Assembly: GCF_022539665.2 (NCBI RefSeq)
Contig: NC_081334.1
Coordinates: 186,001 to 250,000, forward strand
Direction: 5' to 3'
Length of the DNA: 64,000 nt
From: Daphnia carinata
Taxonomy: Eukaryota; Arthropoda; Branchiopoda; Diplostraca; Daphniidae
The notes beneath the pieces are model-generated. The model did not search any database and had not been told where the DNA came from. It was given only the letters and a program-made list of their open reading frames with translations. Numbering within the stretch: position 1 is the first letter of the stretch; the number at the start of each line of letters is the position of its first letter. This document shows, in pieces, positions 1 through 9,250 of this stretch. Both the position numbers and the translations under genes were made by a program.

Positions 1-205
1 ACTTCAGGGGAGCCGCATTTGGTTTAAATTTGATTAACCAAGACTCTAGCAATTGTTTGGGCAATTTGATCTCTCATTGGCACTGTGTAAAAACAAAACG
101 ACTGGCATAATCTGATAGGACTGAAATATACCTGTATCACTTTGCGCTTTCTTGAATTGGACCCGCAATATCCATTGCGTCCCTTCGTTCCTCTCCCCAT
201 TTCTA
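1..205 (-). pseudogene. Integrase core fragment (element A)
   Basis: The minus frame shows the start of a gypsy integrase catalytic core: a MDIAGPIQES segment carrying the first catalytic Asp, a LSDYASRFVF segment, and RDQIAQTIARVLVNQI, as expected between the first and second catalytic Asp. Two stop codons interrupt it (one after QESAK, one after VLVNQI). The second Asp and the Glu would lie beyond the left edge. The fragment follows the RT tether directly, so RNase H and the H2C2 zinc finger have been deleted. Confidence 0.65.
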
Positions 206-866
206 CTCGGCTGATTTTCTCGTGAGCGCCGCCAGTGGGAGGGCTTCATCGGCAAAAGCCCGGATGAATTTCCTGTAATAACTAGTCAAACCTAAAAATG
301 AGCTCAATTCTTTCACGTTTTTGGGGGCTGGGTATTAATTGATTGCTTCTAGCTTTTTCGTGCTCGGTGTTACTTCTTTTTTCGAAACAATGTATCCTAT
401 ATAATCTAACTCTTCTTTGAAAAATTTACATTTCTTTCTTCTTAGCTTGAGTCCTGCGTCTTTAAGAAGCTTAAACATTGTTTCCAGATGCATCACATGT
501 TCTGTAATGTTATTACTGAACACTATGTCATCGAGGTAAACCAATACGAATTTGAACGATACCGATTTCAAGATGTTATTCATTGCTCGTTGAAAAGTGC
601 TTGGTGCGTTTGTTGAACCAAATGGCATTCGATTAAATTCGTATGGTCCAAATCCACAAATGAAGGCGGTTTTGTGTTTGTCGCAAACACATAAAAAAGT
701 AAACGGAAGTAAACTCATCCGCTCAATGCGTCAATGGTGTCAATTCTTGGTAATGGATATTTATCTCTGACGATTATTTTGTTTAATGCCCTATAATCAA
801 TACACAAACACATTTCCCCATCTTTTTCGGGTACCATTACAATCGTGTTGTAAGTTGGGGATTCAC
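206..866 (-). pseudogene. Reverse transcriptase (element A)
   Basis: Minus-strand frames carry the fingers and palm of a Ty3/gypsy RT: IVMVPEKDG, CIDYRALNKI and YPLPRIDTI (about 866-720), then FGPYEFNRMPFGSTNAPSTF and the catalytic YLDD (718-335), then a connection segment ending LSSFLGLTSYYRKFIRAFAD near 250. The two blocks are in different frames, the SKLDLKSGY region is lost at the join near 716, and stops occur near 335 and 208, so this is not translatable. The upstream boundary coincides with the outer end of element B. Confidence 0.75.
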
Positions 867-985
867 GCTCAATAAAAAAAAGACGGTCGAGGGGCGAGTT
901 CGAGTCACAAGGTGTATATCTCACTCGCAATCACGCAGACACAGTTTAACACAGGGGAATAATAGGGTACACACACGATACGCGA
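866..985 (-). repeat. Left (3') LTR-like repeat of element B
   Basis: This 120-bp segment is nearly identical to 5740-5860 and ends at the same CGATACGCGA motif. The outer part beyond 866 is not clearly LTR, since element A coding sequence reaches about 866. The copy may therefore be truncated, and exact LTR ends cannot be fixed. Confidence 0.65.
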
Positions 986-2095
986 GCCCACGCTACAGAA
1001 AGAACAAGACATCACGAAAATTTTAACACTATTTCCCAGCCGTGGCCACCAAAACCTACTCTTAATTTTTGCTAAAGTTCTTTCAATACCCTGGTGCCCA
1101 GATGAGGGGAGCTCATGGCACGCTTCTAAAACCTTTCTACGGAGGATGGAGGGAACGACAAGGAGGAATTTCTTGCCAGAGCGCCTATTTTTCTTAAATA
1201 AAACTATACTGCGAATAATGAGCTCTTGGGAAATATTACAGGGAGTAGGAATGTCTAATGCTTCAAAAAAAAATTTCAGCTGGCCGTCTTTCTGCTGCAA
1301 GAGGGCGAGCTCTCGTGAGGAAAAACCCACTTTGGGCTCTCTTACGGTCGCACAGAGTGTCTCGGAATCAAGGGCTGTTGTCAAGACTTCGACCGGATTC
1401 CTAGACAGCGTGTCTGCGACGATATTGTCGGTCCCATTCAGGTGATAAATCGTAAATTGAACTCCTGTAGTTCGAGAACTCACCTAGCAAACTTCCCCTT
1501 CAAATCTTTCTTCCCCATCATCCACTTGACGGCGGAGCTATCCGGCTTGACAAAAAAAGTGTCTGCCATAGACATACGTGCGCAACTTTTTCAGCGCCCA
1601 CCTCACCGCAAAGCACTCCAACTCACTGGCGTGATAGCGCGTGTCAGTATCCGACAGCCTTCTGCTAATAAAGGTCACAGGTCGGTGTCCTTTACCAGCA
1701 TCTTGTGTCAATACTGCTCCAAGTCCAGTCTAACTTGCGTCGGTCTGACTGGTGACTTCCAGAGCATCATCGAAATGAGCCAGAACAGGAGCAGTCGTGA
1801 GACGCTCAATGATAATGTTCTTTGCGCCTTCATGACTCTCCGTCCACCTCCACTCAAAATTCTTTTTGGGGAGTACGTGCAAAGGGTGAGCTAATGCCGC
1901 AAAACCTGAGACAAAACGCCAATAGTACGACGCGAGTCCCAGAAATCCTCGTAGCGACTTCAAATTCGTCACGGGCATACACGTCAAGGCGCGCACCTTC
2001 TCTCCTTCCGGGCGGATTCCTTCCGCATCGATAATGTGTCCTAAATGGGACACCTTGGTGGCTCCGAAAACGCATTTTTCGATGCTGAGGGTCAA
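905..2095 (-). pseudogene. RNase H and integrase N-terminus (element B)
   Basis: At 2095-1730 the minus frame gives the RT thumb/connection (LGHIIDAEGIRP, GFLGLASYYWRFVSGFA) and the start of RNase H ending QTDAS at a stop. Further RNase H is readable only by changing frame. At 1483-905 come YHLNGTDNIVADTLSRNP, which ends RNase H, and the H2C2 integrase finger (H near ELPSSGHQG, two Cys in VMSCSFCSV). Integrase stops there and runs into LTR sequence. Internal stops and frame changes make it a pseudogene. Confidence 0.75.
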
Positions 2096-2838
2096 ATTTG
2101 CTCTCTCTAGGGCGGTTAATACCAGCTATAGGCGTACCAAGTGCTCCTCAAACGTTCGGCCAAACACCAAGATGTCGTCTAGATAAACTAGACACATGCG
2201 TCACTTCAAGCCGGCCAAAACACGATCCATCAAGCTTTGGAACGTCGCGGGAGCATTGCTCAACCCAAACGGCAAACACGTAAACTGGTAGTGACCATCG
2301 GGAGTGACAAACGTTGTCTTCTCCCGGTCCTCTAGGGCTACGGGCACCTGCCAATACCCACTGGCTAGGTCCAAACATGAGAAAAATTGAGCGCCGGCGA
2401 GTCTGTCCAAGATATCGTCAATCCGAAGCATCGGATAGACGTCGCGCTTAGTTACCGCGTTAAGTCGCCGAAAATCGATACAGAACCGAATATCTCCCGA
2501 CTTTGCCTTGCGGACTAGAACGACGGGGGAAATCCAAGGACGAAACGATCCCTCCACCACACCGTCTTCCAACATTTCTTCCACTTTCGGCAATAACCTG
2601 GCGCTCAAAACGCCGACACTCTATATGGGGCGGATTTGATGGGACGCTCACCTCCCGTGTCAATGTGGTGGACAACCTCGGTGGTATGACGAATCTCCCT
2701 TTTGGACGGCGGGAAGCAGGCTCGCTTACGCTCGAGCATTGTCAGCAGCGATTTCATTGGGACGTATCTAATGCTTCCCCGACTGTCACTTGCGAGGTTA
2801 GTTCTACTTCTCGCTCTTCCGGATGCACGGTGGCGCAT
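2096..2838 (-). pseudogene. Reverse transcriptase (element B)
   Basis: The N-terminal pre-RT segment (HHIDTGGERPIKSAPYR) is at 2838-2605, then an overlapping frame at 2608-2201 carries the RT fingers and palm: SPVVLVRKAKSGDIRF, CIDFRRLNAVTKRDVYP, FFSCLDLASGYWQVPV and LPFGLSNAPATFQSL. It ends at a TGA (2201-2203) directly after VLAGLK. The catalytic LVYLDD motif continues in the same frame immediately downstream of that stop. Gypsy RTs usually have Trp at this codon. Confidence 0.8.
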
Positions 2839-2909
2839 TCCTCCGATACCCTTTCTGTAACTGTAGACAGCATAGTGCCTTCATCCATCTCAGCTCAAAA
2901 GAAAAGCCG

Positions 2910-3575
2910 TCAATTCAATTGCAATTCCACGGTGGAATAATTGACAAGGGGAATTTCCGTCAGCCCGTTATTGACAGAGACGACGCTCGCGGGTATCACC
3001 CGTTCTTTCCCGGGTTTCGCGCAGCAGTTAAATTTGACATATGCTGTCCCGGATATATCCGCCGAAACCCCCCCCCCCCTTACGAAAACGAGCGAATTGG
3101 ATGGGACCACTTGGAATCCATCCGCTTTTACCGGCATCCAGTCCCGTCGTTTGGATGGCGATTCCTCCGCGAAGGACTCTGTGAGCCCATCACTAACGTC
3201 AAGATATTCCTCATTCCTCCGTTCTTCCTCCAACAAATTTTCCTCCCTCCCCATCTCCCCGTTATCATACACACTTCTTCCGACCATCGCACCTTCTTTT
3301 TCTCCTTCGCCCAAACTTCCTCTACTTGACTTCCTTTTGCCTTCTTCGATTTCATTGCACCCCTTATTTAAATCTCCCTCGATTAACCCTATATCCTCCC
3401 TTTTGACATCCTTTTCTTCTACATTACTTTTTCCCCCTATTTTACATCCCTCCCTAGTTCCCTGCGCCTTCGATTCCTTAATTTCCTCTTCATGTAACCC
3501 TTCCCCGACTAATTCAATTCTCCCTCCCCTTACTACAATGTTGGTTTTACTATTTACAATCCAGTCGACACTCAT
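2910..3575 (-). pseudogene. Protease-RT linker of element B
   Basis: An open 221-codon minus-strand frame rich in Glu, Lys and Gly lies between the protease and pre-RT domains. No conserved domain is visible. Its position fits the variable spacer between PR and RT in some gypsy elements. The plus-strand frame opposite it (2941-4011) is low-complexity Ser/Pro/Leu and is treated as an antisense shadow. Confidence 0.4.
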
Positions 3576-3635
3576 GGACCGCTCCCTAGCGGTCCTTAGA
3601 ACAGTTACGGACGATAGGGTTATAAAACTGTCCTT

Positions 3636-4069
3636 CTATTTGATGGGTAATGGTAAGGACCCCTCTACTCGTACAACCTTGTTATCGACTCCTCTTAACT
3701 TAGTTTTTGTGGCTTTCTTCAGCGGATCTAAAAATTTACGGACGACGCTTAGCCGTACGGCACTGACGCTAGCGCCCGAGTCGACAAATGCTGCTACTTC
3801 ACCTACACTCTTTATCCACACCTTGATAAGAGGCAAGGCTGGTCGACTTGCAATCACAAAAAATCCCTTCAAGGGCGCCACTGCCCTCGACGCACTACCC
3901 CGTCGTTTTTTGCCGGGCAATCTATGGCGATATGGCCATGCCGATTGCAGGCATAGCACAACCTCGGTGGTGGGCCTCTTGGGACAAATCCCCCACCACC
4001 CAATCGCATAACGTTAGGGCTCGAATTAACCGTAAGCCGTGATAACGAAGTCGAAATTTGGCTCACCAA
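3636..4069 (-). pseudogene. Gag zinc knuckle and aspartic protease (element B)
   Basis: The minus frame at 4069-3869 carries a CCHC zinc knuckle (CYACNRHGHIAIDCPAKN), expected in nucleocapsid for RNA packaging. An overlapping frame (3959-3636) carries a retropepsin-like motif, VAAFVDSGASVSAV, with the catalytic Asp in DSGA. The frame change between them may reflect decay or a programmed shift. Given the other breaks, decay is more likely. Confidence 0.75.
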
Positions 4070-5006
4070 CCGGGAACGCTTGGCATTGCGGGAGTCAAAC
4101 CAAGTTGCTCAAGGTCCCGTAGTCGTGCTAGGAAAGCCGTGAAGCTTACCGGTACAAGTGACGTTAGAGCTGCGACGTAGATGGAGTTTGCGAGACCTCG
4201 TAACAACAACTTGATGACAATCGCCTCAGGTAGTGGGACGGGACAACGAAGGCAAAGCCGACGAATGTCCAACGCGTACTCAAGACACGACTCTCCCCAC
4301 TTTTGCGTTCTTGCTTCCACAAGCGAGCTCCACTCTAAAAACGAGAGTGCACGCGTGAAATTGGTCACCAACGCGGCGGCCAGGTAGCATAAAGATAGCC
4401 CGTCTGTACGTGCCATTGGGAGGCGGTACCATAAAGACGGGTCACAGCCACTAGGAGACGGTTCTCCTCGGTCCAGCATTCAAGACCGGCTACCCTCTCG
4501 ACATGGTCGATGAAGCCCTGCACCTCCTCACCTACAGGAACAGAAAAGCGCGGTATCGAACCGACAGCAATTGCCGACGGGCGGGCATTTGGCACAGCTG
4601 GTATCGCGGCAGCAAGGGCTTGGATAGCCTCGTTGTTTTGTTGTTGTTGTGCGTTGATGATGCTGACGAGTTGGGCAACTTGATCTTGCCTCGCCGCACC
4701 ATCAGCCGCTGCGACTTCCGCAAACCGATTAAGAGCCACAATCAGCTCAACGTTGTCTGCCATATTTATCGGTGTTGGCTCTGCTCTCGTTAGAACAAAT
4801 TCCGATTTCTGATACCTCATTTTCGTTGTAGGCGGCCGCTGCACTGGGCGGACGATATGAGCTCTTACGAAAGGATCCCGAGCAGTTCCTCTCGGGGTCC
4901 GAACAAGTGCAAACAAAAAGCACTTATTCAACGGATCCCACTTCAAGACCAAAAGATCGTCAAACCACCTCAAAAAAGATGTTGAGCACAAAGAGATTGC
5001 GAGCAA
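4063..5006 (-). pseudogene. Gag (element B)
   Basis: The open frame 5006-4365 contains a likely Gag start at the Met near 4762 (MADNVELIVALNRF), a Gln/Ala-rich helix and a capsid-like stretch (VGEEVQGFIDHVERVAG, WTEENRLLVAVTRLYGTA). It then shifts into the frame 4479-4063, which continues the capsid (SSLVEARTQKWGESCLEYALDIRRL, interrupted here in two pieces for reading) up to the zinc knuckle. Capsid followed by a knuckle identifies it as Gag. The frame break near 4400 disables it. Confidence 0.65.
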
Positions 5007-5700
5007 AGCTCAACAAAACAAAAAAAAAAAAAAAAGAAAATGTCAAAAAAAGTACCCTCTGTACATGAGAGAAACACAAAAAAAAACGATGAGGTCAAGA
5101 TCGAGCAACAGGCCATAAGCCAAAAAAAAGCCCCACGACACGGCTCCGCATCAAAGTTCTTTTCTTGCCCTTTAAAAAAAAAAGGAGAGCAACCAAAAAG
5201 AACTTCTTAAAACGTAATGCCGTCCCGCCGATATGGTCGCTCAAAAAAAGGGCGGACAAAGAGAGAGATAAAAAAATATGTCTCTCGACCAAAACGTGTG
5301 GGCGTCCCAAAATAGGAAGAAAGAAAAAAAAAAGGACGGAAAGCACAACACAAAGCGGAACGGGCAAAAGGCACGCCGAAAAAAAAATACAATTTCTAAC
5401 TACACACAGTACAAAAAAAATTCATGCGCTGGAATTGTTTATTTAACAGCCCGTGGCTACAGGTAACAAGGGTTGAAATACTTACCTGTACCGTTCATCC
5501 ACCCTTCAACAAAGACGTCGCGGCGGGATGGGATTCACTCCCCTTCGGCGCAGGTAAGGATAATCCACAATGGCAGCGGCCAGTACGCGAAAATTACCTT
5601 CTCGCGTGGGCGGCACGCGGGTCCGTTGCAGGCAACTTTAAGAAAAAAAGTTGTTCGATGGCCTGGCGAAGGTGATAATCCACGATCTTCAATCCTACTC
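5007..5700 (-). other. Untranslated leader of element B
   Basis: The stretch between the Gag frame and the PBS contains A-rich runs on the plus strand (for example 5015-5040 and 5320-5400) and no convincing coding frame. Position and composition suggest the 5' leader of element B. Confidence 0.4.
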
Positions 5701-5719
5701 AATCCCTCTTCTGACACCA
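5701..5719 (-). promoter_or_regulatory. Primer-binding-site candidate of element B
   Basis: On the minus strand, TGGTGTCAGAAGAGGGATT lies five bases downstream of the LTR end (ACA at 5727-5725). It begins with TGG, complementary to a tRNA 3' CCA, and resembles PBSs matching tRNA-Leu-type 3' ends. The tRNA identity is an inference. Confidence 0.5.
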
Positions 5720-5724
5720 ATTGG

Positions 5725-5860
5725 TGTAATGGGGACACCCGCTCAATAAAAAAGAAGATGGTCCGAGCGGCGAGTTCGAGTCACAAGGTGTATATTTCAC
5801 TCGCAATCACGCAGACACAGTTTAACACAGGGGAATAATAGGTACACACACGATACGCGA
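5725..5860 (-). repeat. Right (5') LTR-like repeat of element B
   Basis: 5740-5860 matches the left copy at 866-985 with few differences. On the minus strand it ends in ATTACA next to the PBS candidate. It is short for a gypsy LTR, and the outer end abuts element A pre-RT sequence. Confidence 0.65.
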
Positions 5861-5861
5861 A

Positions 5862-6097
5862 GGAAGCCAGCTTTCGCAAGGCACCTTGTTGTAGGTCTTC
5901 CTGTAGACGGCCAAAAAACTAGACTGCCTCACATTATTTACATCAGTTGCTAGACCCAAATCTTATTCCTTTTCTGCGAATAGGGCTTCGTGTTTTTTCA
6001 ATAGAATTTCGATTTTAATGCGTATCTCATCAGAGATGTTGGTCGCTTCACTTTCTTGGGTTGGCTTAATTCGTTTGGATTTTTTGTTGTTGCCTGA
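5862..6097 (-). pseudogene. Pre-RT segment of element A pol
   Basis: Minus-strand translation gives IRIKIEILLKKHEALFAEKE, a stop, then DLGLATDV and a YRKTYNKVP segment. This is the region that precedes RT in gypsy elements (a helix with a LFAE-like motif, then an acidic stretch and a basic Tyr/Pro segment). It ends at the element B boundary, and the expected continuation is found on the far side of B at about 866. It follows the Gag zinc-knuckle relic within about 80 bases, leaving no room for a protease. Confidence 0.6.
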
Positions 6098-9000
6098 TTA
6101 AGAGAAAGATTCTAGGCTGCGATAATCTGCTTCTGTAAGGTCGTTGTTGTTGCTATTTTGGTTGGAATTGTTGATACGTGCCATATCTGTCCAGTATTCT
6201 CGTGCAATGTATCCCTTTATTGCACTTGTGGCAGATAATAACCCTATTCCCATGGGTGTCGGGGTGTTTGGTTGGGTTTGTCGTGGCCGTGGATATTGAT
6301 GAGAGTTTGTGTAAGCTGGGTTTTGACGATGCACCTGTTGATTGGTGTGTGGTTGAAAGTTTGGTCGACTGTAGTGTGCAGGTCTGCTTGTGTAGAAGGG
6401 TATCTGAGATGGTTGCTGATAGGTTGTATCATTGGGTTGTCTATACACTGTGGGGTACCTTCTCTTCGTGGTGAATTACAGTTGGTGCGGTATGGGCTGT
6501 TTTCTCTGCTACGATTGGAGTTTCTGTTGCGACTGGAACCTCTGCTGTTCGACCTTTCATGAAATCGTACTCGCGAACTTTGTGGTCTGGGATAGCGTTC
6601 GCCCAATCGTGAAGTTCTTTGTTCGTATCGATCTGCTGCTGCTACGGTTCTATCGTTATCCTGTGATGATTCACGATTCTTATTAGTATTTACCAGTTCC
6701 CGTATTTTTTGTTTTAGTGATTCGATTTCTGTCTTTTGCTGTGAAAGTTCGTTATCTTGTTGTTTCTCGTGATGCGTTATCCCTGCGATTAATGCGTTTA
6801 TTTCTTTGTCGTCTGCAGTGTCTTTGCTATTCTAAGAACTTTAAGCTAAGATTAAGTTAGTTGGAAGACTCGCATATTGCCTCTTGCTATTTCTCCACCC
6901 CACTCGACCTAATTTCTACGATTTTCCCTTTTATTACTTTCTTCCGCTTGACCGAGATGTCGGCGACACCAAGCTCATCTGTTAACCTCGTCACCCTTTT
7001 TTGACACTATTTCGCTCTTCTATTGCCCACGCTAACCTTAGCGTCCCCAAGCTAAGGCGAGGTATAAAAACCCCCACCAGAGCTTCCCAAAAGACAGAGT
7101 TCTCCTGTAGTCGCCACAAGTACTAGTTGAGTGAATTTTTTTTTTACGTGTTGGTCCCGATTTAAAAAAAATAAACTTGAAACCCCGAAACAATAAATAA
7201 ATGCAACTTCCAATTGTTGCACTATATAGAATGCCTTCGGATATGATCAGTTGCTTACGTATCTGGTCGAAATCTTCAGGGTCTTCGGGCATTCTGAAAT
7301 AATATAGTTCTGATTAATAATATAAGTTCTGTTTTGAATTTCGATAGAATGCCTTATATCAGCATTCCTGATATTGATAGTCTCTCATTTTCTTGACTGT
7401 GTTTATGAGTCGACCTTCGACGATGGTTTGGTTTTGATCCGACTTTTCTTCTTTCCCTTTAATGGAGTCGTATGCGCTGCTCATTCTTGGGATAAAGGCT
7501 TTGCATTTTTCTTCAGGTTTCTGCTTCAGCATTAACAACTTTTTCCTTAGTGCTGGTAATTCGTATGCATTCTGGAACCTTGCAATGATGGCTGTTTTCC
7601 ACTCGTCGTAGTTTAACTCGTCACCCTTTTTTGGTTGTCATCCCGGTCGTTGTTACGTGCTACGTGTTCTGCGTCCTTCAGTCATTCTGTTATTAATTTA
7701 TCACTACTTTTTCCTTTGAAAATTGGTATTGACTTCTTGTCTTCTCTCGAGAATAATTCTCCTATAGCGCTTTTGCGATGGGTTGAGTTGTGGTTATACC
7801 GGTGTCATCGGCATCTGTTATGTAGCGGTCAATCCTCGAAGTTTCCTTGTGCGAAAGTCCCATTTTGATTTTTTGTTTTAGAGCCTGATTCTTCTGCTCT
7901 AGTTGAAGGATGCTTTTGTTTTGGATCTCTATTTGATTTTTTAGGTCGTCGTTGAGTTGCTGGAGTTCGGCGATTTGCTCTGATTCAAGCTCGTAGTAAA
8001 GAGACTGGTCACCACTGTCTGTTGGCAAAGTTAGGTCATTTATTTCGCTTACTAATTTCGTGATTTCTCCAGGTTTGTTTGCGCTGCTGAAATCTTCGGT
8101 TTCAACGAATGTTACTTGTTGTTTCTTAAAATCTTTTATTCGGTTCTCCAGATACTTTATTTTTTCTTCTCGTTCTCCTGTCTCTGTATTTATCTCCTGT
8201 AACTCCTTTTCAATGTTTTTATTTTTTGCTGTAATATCTATCAGACTTCTCCTCAGCCCAGTCTTTTCAGTTAAGGTCTTTTCAAGGATTTCTTTTGTTT
8301 CTGTGTTTCTTTCTGAAGTTGTTTGTTTGTTTCTAAGGCTGTTTTTGTCTGTTGTTCTGTGTTTTCAAACCTCGCAATTCGTTGTTTCCTTTTATCTTCA
8401 AGCTTGCTAATTATTTCTTGCCCTTCTCTCTCAACAAATGCATTATTTTCTTCTCTCTTTCTCAAAAGGTTTTGTAATTGGTTCTCTGTTGCTCTGGTAA
8501 TTTCAAGGCTGCGTTCTAGCTCGCTGATTTGGTTATTGGCCTTTTCAAGCAAGTTTTTGAGTGCTTCGGTACTTTCTTGGAGTTGTTCGAGGGAACTATT
8601 TAAGGTGTATTTGGAACTCTTACCCTTTTCTTGTTGCTATCAAGCTGCTTTCGCAGGCTCAGTAACTTAGAGTTGAGGTCAGACAAATGTTTCTTCTCTT
8701 CAATCTGCGCAAGCACTACTTCTTTTTGCAAAACACTGATGGTACTGAACAGGAATTCTTTCTCTTCACTATATTCTACGTGGTCTTTAAGTGTCTTTGT
8801 GGTATTTGTTATGGTTTCTGCTGTTATACCTTGTGGTACTTGTAAAGTTTGTTCTAATAACTAATAGGAATACAATTGCAATGCGTTGCTTGCTTCTTTG
8901 CTAAATTCTTGTTTCTTGGATTCTACTTGTTGGATCTTTGATTTTGTCGAAATGGTTTGGTAAGGTTTGTTTCTCTCTGACTCTTGTTCAAATTCTAAGT

Positions 9001-9250
9001 CCACGAGAGTTTTCCAGTGGTCCGTTAGACTATTTTTTAATTCTTCTAGTTACAATTTTGCCTGAGTTAATTCCGCTTCTACGTCTCTAGGTGGTTTCTG
9101 CATCTCTATCTTAAATAAAGGTTTGAGTTCAAAAGCCTGTGTGTTTTAGGCGATTTCTTCTGCTTCGAGAGATGCTTGTTTGAAATTTTGGCAGTTTGGT
9201 GTGGTGGGATATTTGCTGTGGAACAATATCGTTTTGATGGATGGAAGTAA
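6098..9250 (-). pseudogene. Gag-like region 2 of element A: coiled coil, capsid, coil, zinc-knuckle relic
   Basis: Read on the minus strand, fragments of one long protein appear in changing frames. There is a heptad-rich coiled coil (about 9110-7860, for example ISELERSLEITRATENQLQN), then a capsid-like module (about 7790-7300) with SIPIFKGKSSDKLITE, NYDEWKTAIIARFQNAYEL and PALRKKLLMLKQKPEEKCKA. A Gln/Lys helix follows (about 6835-6690), then an Arg/Ser-rich segment and a degenerate CCHC knuckle (KGYIAREYW, about 6230-6180). Many frameshifts and stops are present. An insertion-like block at about 6836-7210 interrupts it. Confidence 0.55.
6836..7210 (+). other. Promoter-like block inside element A gag (possible solo LTR)
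   Basis: The Gag reading breaks here and resumes on the other side. On the plus strand the block carries a TATA-like GGTATAAAAA (about 7060-7070), a pyrimidine-rich start-like stretch and an AATAAA signal near 7170. That is the arrangement of an LTR. No clean ends or target duplication could be set, so this is tentative. Confidence 0.3.

Larger units (their letters stand above)
849..5860 (-). mobile_element. Element B: Ty3/gypsy retrotransposon nested in element A
   Basis: A second gypsy element on the minus strand. From right to left it has an LTR-like repeat (5725-5860), a PBS candidate (5701-5719), a T-rich leader on the coding strand, gag (about 4762-3870), a protease, a Ser/Pro/Glu-rich linker, RT, RNase H and the start of integrase (to about 990), then the second repeat copy (866-985). 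The integrase core and everything after it are missing, so the inner end of the 3' repeat abuts the H2C2 finger. Flanking DNA on both sides is pol sequence of element A. Confidence 0.7.

Noticed and set aside
2941-4011. 356-codon plus-strand open frame, the longest unassigned ORF on that strand in the left part
   Set aside because: Antisense to the protease, linker and Gag of element B. Low-complexity Ser/Pro/Leu composition mirrors a Glu/Lys-rich linker.
8060-8864. Plus-strand Ser/Phe/Leu-rich frames with transmembrane-like look
   Set aside because: Antisense of the coiled-coil Gag of element A. Lys/Glu/Gln codons on the minus strand give Phe/Leu/Ser on the plus strand.
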